Shown one piece after another: positions 27,741 through 35,708 of a stretch of DNA of 64,000 bases; the stretch's first letter is position 1, and every line of letters begins with the position of its first letter. Location: positions 3,224,001 to 3,288,000 of the forward strand of contig NZ_CP108427.1 in NCBI RefSeq assembly GCF_035982055.1. Reading direction: 5' to 3'. Below the pieces are notes generated by a model. The model did not search any database. It saw only the letters and a program-made list of their open reading frames with translations, and was not told the DNA's origin. This DNA comes from Streptomyces sp. NBC_01288 (GTDB lineage Bacteria; Actinomycetota; Actinomycetes; Streptomycetales; Streptomycetaceae). Made by a program: the position numbers and the translations under genes.

Positions 27741-28298
27741 ATGTTGCATGGCATCGACGTAAGCGCGTTCCAGTCCACCGCGTACGACACGGACGGCTCC
27801 TCCTTCGTCTTCATCAAGGCGACGGAGGGCCATTCGTACGTCAACCCCAGACTCACCGCCCAGACGAAGACGGGCCGTGACGCGGGACTGGTCGTCGGCT
27901 TCTACCACTTCCTCTGGCCGGGCAGCATCACGGCCCAGGCAGAGTACTTCGTCAGCAAGGCCCCCGAAAAAGCAGGCGACTTGCTCGCCGTCGACTGGGA
28001 GACCACCGGCGACGGCACCCACGCCACGAACGCCGAGAAGGACAGCTTCATCCGCAAGGTGAAGTCCCTCCGCCCGAACAACCGGGTCCTCCTGTACACG
28101 AACCGCAACTTCTGGCTCACCATCGACAAGACGTCCTACGCGGGCGACGGCCTCTGGATCGCCGACTACGTCACGGCCGGCAAGCCCCGCATCAAGGCGG
28201 ACTGGAAGTTCCACCAGTACACGTCGGACCCCCACGACAAGGACGTCGCGGACTTCACGACCAAGGCGTCCTTGCAGACGTGGGCGAAGGACGCCTGA
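27741..28298 (+). CDS. GH25-family muramidase without a signal peptide
   Basis: 185 residues, a single GH25 domain: MLHGIDVSAFQS, FVFIKATEGHSYVNP, GLVVGFYHFLWPG, LLAVDWETTG (catalytic Asp/Glu pair), VLLYTNRNFW, LWIADYVTAGKPRI and WKFHQYTSD. Family members cut the N-acetylmuramyl bond of peptidoglycan. There is no export signal, so release by lysis, a holin or another route would be needed. GGGGAC...GTCCCC immediately upstream (27719-27740) forms a hairpin that would cover the ribosome site. Confidence 0.88.
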   Translation: MLHGIDVSAFQSTAYDTDGSSFVFIKATEGHSYVNPRLTAQTKTGRDAGLVVGFYHFLWPGSITAQAEYFVSKAPEKAGDLLAVDWETTGDGTHATNAEKDSFIRKVKSLRPNNRVLLYTNRNFWLTIDKTSYAGDGLWIADYVTAGKPRIKADWKFHQYTSDPHDKDVADFTTKASLQTWAKDA

Positions 28299-28318
28299 CG
28301 GTCGTGTGAGCCGGCCGG

Positions 28319-28978
28319 TCAGCCCTTGAAGTCCCCCGTCCGCTCCCGCGAAGCCTCCGCCAGCCCCTTCGTGATGCCGTCCACGCCCTCCCGCAGCCCG
28401 TACACCGGCGTCCCCGGCTGCTGCCGCCAGGACTCGTCGAGGGTGCCCGCGTCGACCGTGTCGAAGCCGAGGTCGTCGATCAGGGCCCGGACCGTGCGCT
28501 TCGCGGCCTCGTCGTCGCCGGAGACCGGAAGGGCGAGGCGGTCGGGGGCGCCGGACGGGCGCGGGCGGTCCAGGATGTCCTGGGCGTAGGTGCCGTTGAA
28601 GGCCTTGATGACGGTGTGGCCGATCTGCCGCGCGGTCCAGCGGCTCTCGGTGAGGTCGTCGTCGAGGATCGCGGCGATGCGGCCGTCGCGCCCGGGGTAG
28701 TAGTTGCCGGTGTCGATGACGGCGACGTTCTCCGCGGCGCCGTCCAGGAAGCCCTTGGGCAGGTTCGGGACCGCCTTCAACGGGACGGTGACCACGACGA
28801 CCTCGGCCCCGTTCGCCGCCTCCTCGACCGGTACGGGCGTCGCGCCCGTCTCCTCGGCCAGTTCGGTGAGTGTCTGCGGGCCGCGCGAGTTGGCTACGGA
28901 GACGTCGTGCCCGAGCGCGGTGAGCCGCCGGGTGAGGTTGCCGCCGATGTTGCCCGCGCCGATGATGCCGATCTTCAT
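28319..28978 (-). CDS. NADPH-dependent F420 reductase-like dinucleotide-binding protein
   Basis: 219 residues from ATG 28978 (AAGGG 7 bases upstream). Rossmann start MKIGIIGAGNIGGNLTRRL, then VSVANSRGP, AEVVVVTVPLKAV, VIDTGNYYPGRDG and VIKAFNGTYAQDI. Matches the NADP_oxidoreductase/F420 family; several members actually reduce other substrates, so F420 use is not proven. An upstream in-frame start at 29035 would add 19 residues over a palindrome and is not favoured. Convergent with the GH25 gene, 20 bases apart. Confidence 0.85.
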   Translation of the reverse strand: MKIGIIGAGNIGGNLTRRLTALGHDVSVANSRGPQTLTELAEETGATPVPVEEAANGAEVVVVTVPLKAVPNLPKGFLDGAAENVAVIDTGNYYPGRDGRIAAILDDDLTESRWTARQIGHTVIKAFNGTYAQDILDRPRPSGAPDRLALPVSGDDEAAKRTVRALIDDLGFDTVDAGTLDESWRQQPGTPVYGLREGVDGITKGLAEASRERTGDFKG

Positions 28979-29007
28979 GACAGACCCTTCGCCGATCCGG
29001 ATTCCAT

Positions 29008-29019
29008 GCATGCGCATGC
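29008..29019. promoter_or_regulatory. 12-bp perfect palindrome GCATGCGCATGC
   Basis: Lies 29 bases before the reductase start (minus strand), inside its likely promoter. Two GCATGC halves abut, extended on the left by an overlapping ATGCATGC. Palindromes in this position are usual repressor sites; the neighbouring GntR-type fragment at 29099 could be what remains of the regulator, but that is speculation. Confidence 0.4.
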
Positions 29020-29098
29020 TTCTGGCTGGCTGCAACCCCGGGGGGCCATCACCTATTCCGGGCCCTCCGCCGTACGAGTGACGCCGCCCCCGCGGAAC

Positions 29099-29365
29099 CT
29101 ACTCCCCGAACGGATCCTCCAGCGCCTCCCGCAGCACTGGCGTGAACTGGCCGAAGACATCGGCGAGTACGGGGTTGTGGGCGGCGGCGACCACGGCCGC
29201 GTGGAACGCGATGTCGGCGTCGACGAACGCGATGTCGTCCGCCCCGGAGGCGGCCCGGCGGGTCTCCAGCGCGCGTTCCGTCGCCGTCACGTCCTCGGGC
29301 GTACGACGGCTCGCGGCCAGCCGGGCCGCCTGGACCTCGACGCCCATCCGCACCTCGTAGACGCG
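29099..29365 (-). pseudogene. Fragment of a GntR/FadR-family regulator (FCD domain)
   Basis: The minus strand encodes RVYEVRMGVEVQAARLAAS, TATERALETRR and VDADIAFHAAVVAAAHNPVLADVFGQF, the metal/ligand-binding FCD domain of FadR-type repressors, then stops at 29099. The N-terminal winged helix is missing: upstream codons lose the family pattern before residue RVYEVRM. The C-terminal helices are also absent. No start with a ribosome site. It is therefore a decayed gene. Confidence 0.6.
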
Positions 29366-29471
29366 AGTGCTTCGACCTGCCGCTGGTCCTGGAACGGCAC
29401 GAGGGCCGCTGGAGCGTACGGATCAGGAGCAGTCGCCGCACCGCAGGCCATGACTCACCGCCGGACATGAC

Positions 29472-29511
29472 GGAGGGGGCGCCCGTCCACCGTAGGACGG
29501 GCGCCCCCTCC
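29472..29511. terminator. Perfect 17-bp hairpin
   Basis: GGAGGGGGCGCCCGTCC pairs without mismatch with GGACGGGCGCCCCCTCC around ACCGTA. It lies 24 bases downstream of the EF-hand gene stop (minus strand) and works equally on either strand. Best terminator in the window. Confidence 0.9.
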
Positions 29512-29535
29512 GCTCAGACGAAGATCACTCTCGGG

Positions 29536-29748
29536 TCACTTGTTCAGGTGGGCCCAGAACTCGTCGAACGACAGGACCTTGTCACCGTTGAGGTCCCGGC
29601 TCTTGATGATGGCCTCGGCGACCGTCTCGGTGACGTTCCAGTCGCCTCCCTGGGCCAGGGCGGTCTTGAACTCGGCCGCGGTGATGACACCGTCACCGTC
29701 CGTGTCGATCCGCTGGAAATGCTTGCGTGCTTCCTCGATGTCCGCCAC
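29536..29748 (-). CDS. EF-hand calcium-binding protein
   Basis: 70 residues with two complete EF-hand loops: DTDGDGVITAAE (15-26) and DLNGDKVLSFDE (52-63); all acidic positions 1, 3, 5 and 12 are filled by Asp/Asn/Glu. Cytosolic calmodulin-like protein of the calerythrin type common in streptomycetes. GTG start with AAGGGGCGG about 8 bases upstream. Monocistronic by position, ending at a strong terminator. Confidence 0.92.
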   Translation of the reverse strand: MADIEEARKHFQRIDTDGDGVITAAEFKTALAQGGDWNVTETVAEAIIKSRDLNGDKVLSFDEFWAHLNK

Positions 29749-29796
29749 CGGATCCGCCCCTTCGTAACGCTTTACCGCCTGTTGACGGACGTCAGA

Positions 29797-30714
29797 CTAA
29801 CCGGCCGCGCGCGCCCGCAGTGCGGCGACCACCCACGCGAACTCCGGCCGGTGCGCCGCCGCGGGCCCGCCACCCTTCACCGTGGCCAGCAACTCCCGGT
29901 AGCGGGCGAGCCGTTCGTTGGACGCCGACTCCATCCGTTCGAGTACGACGGCCGGGTCACCGCCCTCGCCCAGCACCTCCCGCAGGATCGCGTCCGCCTC
30001 CGGCGACCCGGGGGCGATCCCCCGCTCCCTGGCCTCCGCGCCCAGCTGCACCAACCGCATGGGGAACCAGGTGGACCGGCCGCGGACGGCGGCGCGCTCC
30101 TGGTCCGAGGCGTTGAACTCGACGGCCTTGCGCATCTGCGCCCGGAACTCCGGGTCCTGCACCATCTCCGCCAACTCCACCCAGGCGTCGACCTGTTCGG
30201 GGGTCGGATCGTCGGGCAGGTCCACCGCGATGGAGCGCATCCGCTCCTTGATGCACGGATCGACGGCGTCGAGTTCGTGGAACAGCTCCTCCACGAACTC
30301 CTCCATGATCCGCCTGCGTTCGGCCGCCGACAGCCGTGCCAGCTTGTTCATCAACGTCATCTCCTCCGCGGTCGAACCGCGTCTCGCGACGGTCGACAGC
30401 ACCGCACGGGTCACCCGCAGCGACCTGATCTGCGCGTCCAGTGCCACCACATGCGCGGCGGCCACCTCCGCGACCGTCGCCTCACCGGCCAGCACCTTGC
30501 GCACGTCGTCCAGACCGAGGCCCAACTCCCGCAGGGTGCGGATCAGTTCGAGACGGGCGGCGCACTCGGCGTCGTAGAGCCGATAGCCGCCCGCGGAGCG
30601 GGTCACCGGGGTGAGGACGCCCTCGTCGGACCAGTAGCGGATGGTGCGCACGGTCAGTCCGGTGGCTCTGGCCAGCTCCCCGATGGTGAGGAGTCCGGTG
30701 CCGTCGTCGATCAT
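29797..30714 (-). CDS. MerR-family transcriptional regulator
   Basis: 305 residues. N-terminal MerR helix-turn-helix: LLTIGELARATGLTVRTIRYWSDEGVLTPVTRSAGGYRLYD (residues 8-48), a dimerisation helix to about 115, then a long helical C-terminal part (EFVEELFHELDAVDP, EQVDAWVELAEMVQDPEF) without recognisable ligand residues. Divergent from a GNAT gene with only 58 bases between the starts, so it probably governs both. Confidence 0.9.
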   Translation of the reverse strand: MIDDGTGLLTIGELARATGLTVRTIRYWSDEGVLTPVTRSAGGYRLYDAECAARLELIRTLRELGLGLDDVRKVLAGEATVAEVAAAHVVALDAQIRSLRVTRAVLSTVARRGSTAEEMTLMNKLARLSAAERRRIMEEFVEELFHELDAVDPCIKERMRSIAVDLPDDPTPEQVDAWVELAEMVQDPEFRAQMRKAVEFNASDQERAAVRGRSTWFPMRLVQLGAEARERGIAPGSPEADAILREVLGEGGDPAVVLERMESASNERLARYRELLATVKGGGPAAAHRPEFAWVVAALRARAAG

Positions 30715-30722
30715 GTCTGTGA

Positions 30723-30752
30723 GTGTGGGCCTTCCAGTGGGTGGAGACTCAA
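30723..30752 (-). promoter_or_regulatory. Candidate MerR promoter with 19-bp spacer
   Basis: On the minus strand TTGAGT (30752-30747), 19 bases, then CACACT (30727-30722) and the merR ATG 7 bases on. The spacer holds CTCCACCCACTGGAAG, an imperfect dyad. A 19-base spacer with a centred dyad is the hallmark of MerR-activated promoters. The -10 is poor, as expected for an activator-dependent or autoregulated promoter. Confidence 0.4.
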
Positions 30753-30772
30753 GCGGCGCAAGGAGCTTGGTG

Positions 30773-31408
30773 ATGGAGACTCTTCGGGACATTCTCGATG
30801 CGGTGGCCCGGGACGACCTCCCGCCGGCGGACGGCCGCGTGACCGTCGTGCCGCAGATGTCCGAGCGGGACGCGGGGGTGCTCGCCTTCACCGCGCACGC
30901 CGTCGTCTTCATCGACGAGGACCCGCGGTGGGTCCACGACACCCTCGCCGCCGTGCCGTGCGACGCGCTCGCGGCACCGATGAACCCATGGTTCCTGATG
31001 GCCCTGCTCGACCGGACGGGCCGTAGGGCGGAGACCATCGACGCGATGCTCGTGGGTACCCCGCTGCCGGGCGAACCCCCGCTCCCCCTGCGGGAGATCA
31101 CGGACGGCGATCATCCGCGCATCGTGTACGCCCGCGGCCGGCGCGACGACGTCCGCGCGTGGACGACGGAGGGCGGCGTGGTGGTGCTGGGCCGCGGGGT
31201 CGGGGGCCGCCTTGAGGTCTCCGTCGAGATCGACGAGGACGTACGGCACCGGGGGCTGGGCCGCGCCCTGGTGGCCGCCGCCCGCCACCTCACCGCCGAG
31301 CCGCTGTGGGCGCAGGTCGCACCGGGGAACGCCCGCAGCATGCGGGCGTTCCTGGCGGCGGGCTACCGTCCGGTGGGGTCGGAGGCGGTGCTGCTCAGCG
31401 CGTCCTAG
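30773..31408 (+). CDS. GNAT-family N-acetyltransferase
   Basis: 211 residues from ATG 30773 with AAGGAG 7 bases upstream. The C-terminal 90 residues carry the acetyl-CoA site: VEIDEDVRHRGLGRALVAAARHL (R/Q-x-x-G-x-G/A motif as RHRGLGRA) and VAPGNARSMRAFLAAGYRPVGSEAVL. The N-terminal 110 residues are family-specific. Substrate unknown; the divergent MerR gene suggests a drug or metabolite modification role. Confidence 0.85.
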   Translation: METLRDILDAVARDDLPPADGRVTVVPQMSERDAGVLAFTAHAVVFIDEDPRWVHDTLAAVPCDALAAPMNPWFLMALLDRTGRRAETIDAMLVGTPLPGEPPLPLREITDGDHPRIVYARGRRDDVRAWTTEGGVVVLGRGVGGRLEVSVEIDEDVRHRGLGRALVAAARHLTAEPLWAQVAPGNARSMRAFLAAGYRPVGSEAVLLSAS

Positions 31409-31428
31409 GCGTCAGTGCCTGCTGGGCG

Positions 31429-32037
31429 TCAGTGCCAGGGGCGGTAGTTCGGGTTGCTCTCGCAGTCGCTCATGATCTCGACCTTGGTCTTCTTGTCGAC
31501 CGGGCAGACGCCGATGACGTACTGCCGCTGGATACCGCCGGGGAAGGCGACCTCGACCTGGTCGGCCCACTTGTGAGTGTCGCCGATGGTCTTGTTGACG
31601 TCCACACCGCCCGGGGCGTCGATGTAGTAGTTGTAGCCCGACTTGTACCAGGTCTTGTACAGGTCGTGGTCGTACGTCGTCGAGACGTACGGCGAGGGCT
31701 GGTTGACGAGGACGTACTTCTCGATGTCGTACTGGCCGTCGACGACGTCCTTGGGGGCGAAGCCCTGGTCGAAGACGATCGCGGGGCCGCGGCTGTCGCT
31801 GCGGTAGAGGGTGCCGCAGCTGGTGCGCCAGACCGGGTCGGGGGTGATGCGGCTGATGTCCACGCGCTGGTCCACGGCGGCCATCGCGGGGTCGGCGACC
31901 ACGGGACAGGACGGTGCGGCGGCCCGGGTCGGGGTGTGGGTCGTGCGGGCGGGAACGGTGGCGGCGGTCGTGGCGAAGACGGCCGCGAGGGACAGGGCGG
32001 CGGCAGCGACTCGTCGCCGCAGGTGAATCGTGATCAT
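31429..32037 (-). CDS. Secreted DNA-guanine ADP-ribosyltransferase (ScARP/scabin/pierisin family)
   Basis: 202 residues from ATG 32037. Signal peptide to about residue 40, then a mono-ADP-ribosyltransferase of the R-S-T-S-E class: Arg79 in LYRSDSR, Ser119-Thr-Thr in PYVSTTYDHD, and Gln160-x-Glu162 in ADQVEVAFPG, the Q-x-E that scabin and ScARP use to modify guanine. KTWYKSGYNYYIDAPGG and NKTIGDTHKWADQ are near-diagnostic of this family. Four cysteines (44, 74, 178, 192) could form two disulfides. All catalytic residues are intact. GTG at 32046 is an alternative start. Confidence 0.9.
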   Translation of the reverse strand: MITIHLRRRVAAAALSLAAVFATTAATVPARTTHTPTRAAAPSCPVVADPAMAAVDQRVDISRITPDPVWRTSCGTLYRSDSRGPAIVFDQGFAPKDVVDGQYDIEKYVLVNQPSPYVSTTYDHDLYKTWYKSGYNYYIDAPGGVDVNKTIGDTHKWADQVEVAFPGGIQRQYVIGVCPVDKKTKVEIMSDCESNPNYRPWH

Positions 32038-32144
32038 GCGGGGCACGATCCCGGTTCCGCGGCGCCGAGTCGCGGATCATCACCCGGATAGGGCGTGTCC
32101 AACTGACCGGATTTCAGCCGATATTCAGCGCACTCCTATTGGTC

Positions 32145-33323
32145 TCAGCGGAAGATGCCCGTGTGGCCCAGGGAGTAGCGGCCCGGCTGCGGGTACACCG
32201 CGAGGCCGTGCGGGCCGCCACCGACCTTGATGCGGGCGAGCTGCGTGCCGGTGCGGGTGTCGATGGCGTAGACCTCGGAGTTGTAGCGGCCGGAGAGCCA
32301 CAGGACCTTGCCGTCGGCCGAGACGCCGCCCATGTCGGGGCTGCCGCCGTTGGGGAGGTGCCACTTCTTGGTGAGCTTGTTCTTGGTGAAGTCGAAGATG
32401 GAGATGGTGCCTTCGCCGCGGTTGGAGATGTACATCTCGCGCGAGTCCCGGCTGATGTACAGGCCGTGGCAGCCCTTGCCGGTGGGCAGGAAGTCCGGCT
32501 TGGCGAAGGTGTCGCCGTTCAGGACCCACATACCGTTGGCCATCATGTCGGCGATGTAGAACTTCTTGCCGTCCGGCGAGATCTTGACGTCCTGCGGCAT
32601 GGAGCCGTGGAACGGCAGTTTCTGCTGCCCGATGACCTTCATCTTCTCGGTGTCGACCTTCAGCAGCTCACCGCTGAACTCGCAGGAGACGATGAAGTAC
32701 CGCCCGTCCGGGGAGAAGTCGGCGTGGTTGACGCCGTAGCAGCCGACGTGGACCGCCTTCACCGTCTTCATCGTGTGCGCGTCCCGGAACACCAACTGCC
32801 GGTCCAGCGAGGCCATCACGATCGCGTACCTGCCGTTGGGCGTGAAGTACAGGTTGTACGGGTCGTGCACGTCAACGGGCTTGCCCGCCCTGCCCGTTCG
32901 CGGGTCGATCGGGGTGAGGGTGTTGCCCCGGTCGTTGTTGACCCACAGGGTCTTCAAGTCCCAGGAGGGGACGACGTGTTGGGGCTGGACGCCGACCGGG
33001 ATGGTCTCGACGACCTTGTACGTCCTCGGGTCGATCACCGAGACCGTGTTGGAGTTGGTGTTGGGGACGTAGACCCGGGACGGGAAGTCCCGTACGACCG
33101 GGGAGAGTCGGTTGGGGCGGTCGGCCGCGTACACGTCCGCCGGGTCGAGCACCGGCGGCATTCCGGGCAGCGCCCGAGCGACCTGCGCCTTCTTCTGCTG
33201 CTGCGGCTGGAGCGCGGCCTGGGTTCCGAGGGCCTCGTCGGCATGGTCCTGCGAGCCGCAGCCGGCGAGGGCGGCGAGGGCGATCCCGGCGACGAGGGCG
33301 CGGGTGAGGGGGATGTGTCGCAT
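32145..33323 (-). CDS. YncE-type beta-propeller lipoprotein
   Basis: 392 residues. Lipoprotein signal with lipobox LAGC at residues 19-22, a linker rich in Gln/Ala, then seven repeated blades of the YVPNTNSNTVSVIDPRTYKVV type (YVTN/NHL-like; also YNLYFTPNGRYAIV, NHADFSPDGRYFIV, MYISNRGEGTISIFD, VYAIDTRTGTQLARI). Extracytoplasmic binding or scaffold role. Start overlaps the stop of the NodB-fold gene (ATGA), so both are translated as a unit. Confidence 0.88.
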   Translation of the reverse strand: MRHIPLTRALVAGIALAALAGCGSQDHADEALGTQAALQPQQQKKAQVARALPGMPPVLDPADVYAADRPNRLSPVVRDFPSRVYVPNTNSNTVSVIDPRTYKVVETIPVGVQPQHVVPSWDLKTLWVNNDRGNTLTPIDPRTGRAGKPVDVHDPYNLYFTPNGRYAIVMASLDRQLVFRDAHTMKTVKAVHVGCYGVNHADFSPDGRYFIVSCEFSGELLKVDTEKMKVIGQQKLPFHGSMPQDVKISPDGKKFYIADMMANGMWVLNGDTFAKPDFLPTGKGCHGLYISRDSREMYISNRGEGTISIFDFTKNKLTKKWHLPNGGSPDMGGVSADGKVLWLSGRYNSEVYAIDTRTGTQLARIKVGGGPHGLAVYPQPGRYSLGHTGIFR

Positions 33324-34114
33324 CAGCTCAGCAGCTCCGTGGTCGTCACCGCGCGGAGTCCGCGGCGGTGGAGTTCTTCCAGTACGGCGGGGAGCGCGGC
33401 GACCGTGTCGGCGTACCCGAAGTGCATGCTGACGACCGACCCGTTGCGGACCTCGGCGAGCACCTTGCGGGTGACGGCGGGGGCGCCGGGCGCGGTGAAG
33501 TCGAGGGAGTCGACGTCGTAGGACAGCACGTGCGGGTAGCCCACGCGGTGGGCCAGGCGCTGGACGAGCGGGGACGCGGCCGGGGCGCGCGAGGGCCTGA
33601 ACCAGGTGCCGATCGAGCCGGTGAGCCGCTTGAGGCGGTCGGCGCAACCGGTGATCTCGGCCAGCGCGTCGGCCTCGGACAGGGTGTTGACGGCGATGTG
33701 CCGCTGGGTGTGGTTGCCCAGGTCGTGGCCGCCGTCGAGGATGCGGCGGGCCATCTCGGGGTGGGTGTCGAGCCAGGTCCCGACGGCGAGGACGGTGACG
33801 TGTGCGCCGCGTTTCTCCGCCTCGGCGAGAAGGGCGGTGGCGATCTTGGGGTCGCCCTGCCCGTGGAAGGTGAGCGCGATGTCGGGGCGGTCGCGGGGTC
33901 CGTGGGTGATCTGTGCGGGCTGCTGGGGGAAGGCGCGGGGGGCGGGTGCGGTGAGCGGCGTCGCCCTGGCGGCGGGCGCGGGTCCGCTGGCGGGGGCGGC
34001 GGCAGGTGCGGTGGAGCCGGTCGTGGCACACCCGGCGGCAAGAGCGCCCCCGGCGACAAGCCCGGCACCCGCACGCAACGCCGTACGGCGGTCGGTCGTG
34101 GTCACCCGCCCCAT
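33323..34114 (-). CDS. NodB-fold lipoprotein lacking the metal-site aspartates
   Basis: 263 residues. DRRTALRAGAGLVAGGALAAGC gives a twin-arginine-like region and a lipobox (Cys at about 29). The polysaccharide-deacetylase fold is clear: IALTFHGQGDPKIATALL, VTVLAVGTWLDTHPEMARRI, GHDLGNHTQRHIAVN, GTWFRPSRAPAASPLV and VVSMHFGYADT. But motif 1, TFDDG in active enzymes, is TFHGQG, and the last LHD is MHF. GNHTQRH is kept. So likely a binding protein or an altered hydrolase. Coupled to the YncE lipoprotein. GTG 34105 is a possible start. Confidence 0.82.
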   Translation of the reverse strand: MGRVTTTDRRTALRAGAGLVAGGALAAGCATTGSTAPAAAPASGPAPAARATPLTAPAPRAFPQQPAQITHGPRDRPDIALTFHGQGDPKIATALLAEAEKRGAHVTVLAVGTWLDTHPEMARRILDGGHDLGNHTQRHIAVNTLSEADALAEITGCADRLKRLTGSIGTWFRPSRAPAASPLVQRLAHRVGYPHVLSYDVDSLDFTAPGAPAVTRKVLAEVRNGSVVSMHFGYADTVAALPAVLEELHRRGLRAVTTTELLS

Positions 34115-34242
34115 TTAAGGGGCGCCGAGTAAGAAACCGGGGCATTAACCCGTACGGGGGACCCGCACGGGTCGCGCCGAGAACGAAGACCCGCGACAGG
34201 GCTCGCAGCCGTCAACTCCGGCCCAGCGACACCCCCTAGGCC

Positions 34243-35701
34243 CAATGCCGTTGCTTTAGTTGGCGGCGTAGCCTGCTGGCAGGGCGTCGGGGGTGGTGCC
34301 GGTGGCGGAGAGTGTCCCGGAGTTATCCGGTCTTGGATTGTTGACCTGGGTGTATCCGCCGGGTCTGGTGGATCGGGTGGTCGCTGCGTGCGGCCGGACC
34401 GAGCAGCGCAGACGGCTGCTTCCCGCTCGGGTGGTGGTGTACTTCGTTCTCGGTCTGGCCCTGTTCTCGCCCGCTCCGTATCTGGAGGTGCTGCGGCATC
34501 TGACCGACGGACTGCGTGCGTGCGGGCTGTGGGGCAACTGGCGGATCCCGGCGAAGTCCTCCCTGTTCAGGGCCCGTGGCCGACTGGGCTCCGAGCCCCT
34601 GCGGGTGCTGTTCGCGGCCACCGTCCGTCCATTGGCGGATGAGGAGACACCGGGCGCGTTCTGGCGCGGGCTGCGGCTGACGGCGGTGGACGGCACCTGC
34701 TGGGATGCCGCCGACACTGCCGCGAACGACCAGGAGTTCGGCCGTCCCGGCAACACCCGCGGCCCGGACAGGTCAGCGTTCCCGCAGGTGCGGATGGCCG
34801 CTCTGGTCGAGTGCGGCACCCATGCCGTGCTGGATGCGGAACTGGCCGGCTGCCGGGTCGGTGAACTCACCCTCGCCGCCTGCCTGGTCCGCTCCACCGG
34901 GCCGGACATGCTGGTCCTGGCCGACCGGGAGTTCCTGGGGGTGCCGTTGTGGAGAGCGTTCACCGCCACCGGCGCCCACCTGCTGTGGCGGGTGTCGGCC
35001 AACCGGGTCCTGCCCGTGCAGGAACTCCTTCCCGACGGCTCCTGGCTCAGTCGCCTGCACGCAGGCACCGACGGCAAGAAACGCGATCCGGTGCGCGTGA
35101 GGGTGCTCGCCTATCAGCTGTCCGACGGCGGAGCGAGCACCCAGAACACGCACTACCGCCTGGTCACCGACCTCCTCGATCCGGAACGCTTCCCCGCGGC
35201 CGAACTCGCGGCCCTGTATGCCCAGCGGTGGGAGATCGAGTCGGTCTTCGACGAGATCAAGACCCATCAGCGCGGCCCCCACGTCGTCCTGGCCAGCAAG
35301 ACCCCCGACGGCGTGCGCCAGCAGATCTGGGCCCACCTGCTGGTCCACCACGCCCTGAGGTCCCTGATATCCAGAACCGCTGCCGTCCACGGCATCGACC
35401 CGGACCGGCTTTCGTTCACCGACACCCTGCGTGCGGCCCGCCGCAGCGTCACCGTCGCGCCCGGCATCTTTTCCCCCTGAGCACCTGATCACGGCGCTGG
35501 TCCGGCTCCGCGACGACCTGCTGACCACGCTGCTGCCACCGCGCCGGCTCCGCAGCCAGCCCCGTGTCGTCAAGCGCAAGATGTCCAACTACCTGCTCAA
35601 ACGGGCCGAGCACCGTGCCTGGCCCCAGCCCACCAGAACACACGACGACGCCGTCACCATCCGCCCACCGAGACCAACAGCCCAGTAAAGCAACGGCATT
35701 G
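34243..35701 (+). mobile_element. IS4-family insertion sequence, 1459 bp, complete
   Basis: Ends are a 16-bp perfect inverted repeat, CAATGCCGTTGCTTTA at 34243-34258 and its complement at 35686-35701. It is flanked by a perfect 10-bp target duplication CCCCTAGGCC at 34233-34242 and 35702-35711, within the 9-12 bp range known for IS4-family elements. One long transposase frame with a frameshift near its end. The right copy of the duplication contains the first bases of the adjacent IS5-family element, so this IS came second. Confidence 0.93.
34293..35688 (+). pseudogene. IS4-family transposase, frameshifted near the C-terminus
   Basis: Frame one runs 34293-35480 (395 residues) with an IS4 N-terminal domain (LTWVYPPGLVDRVVAACGR), the DDE core (TAVDGTCWD; LVLADREFLG; YAQRWEIESVFDEIKTHQRG). 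It stops at TTTTCCCCCTGA; the expected last 70 residues, HLITALVRLRDDLLTTLLPP to KRKMSNYLLKR, continue in the +1 frame to 35688. A one-base gain in the T4/C5 run explains this. A programmed shift is possible but less likely for this family. The catalytic triad is before the break. Confidence 0.75.
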
Positions 35702-35708
35702 CCCCTAG

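Noticed and set aside
29366..29470. Plus-strand reading FDLPLVLERHEGRWSVRI as part of another gene
   Set aside because: Looks protein-like, but is only about 25 residues long and I could not assign a family or an end.
34293..35688. IS4-family element as part of a larger composite transposon with the IS5-family element
   Set aside because: The two elements are of different families, abut with no cargo and show separate target sites.
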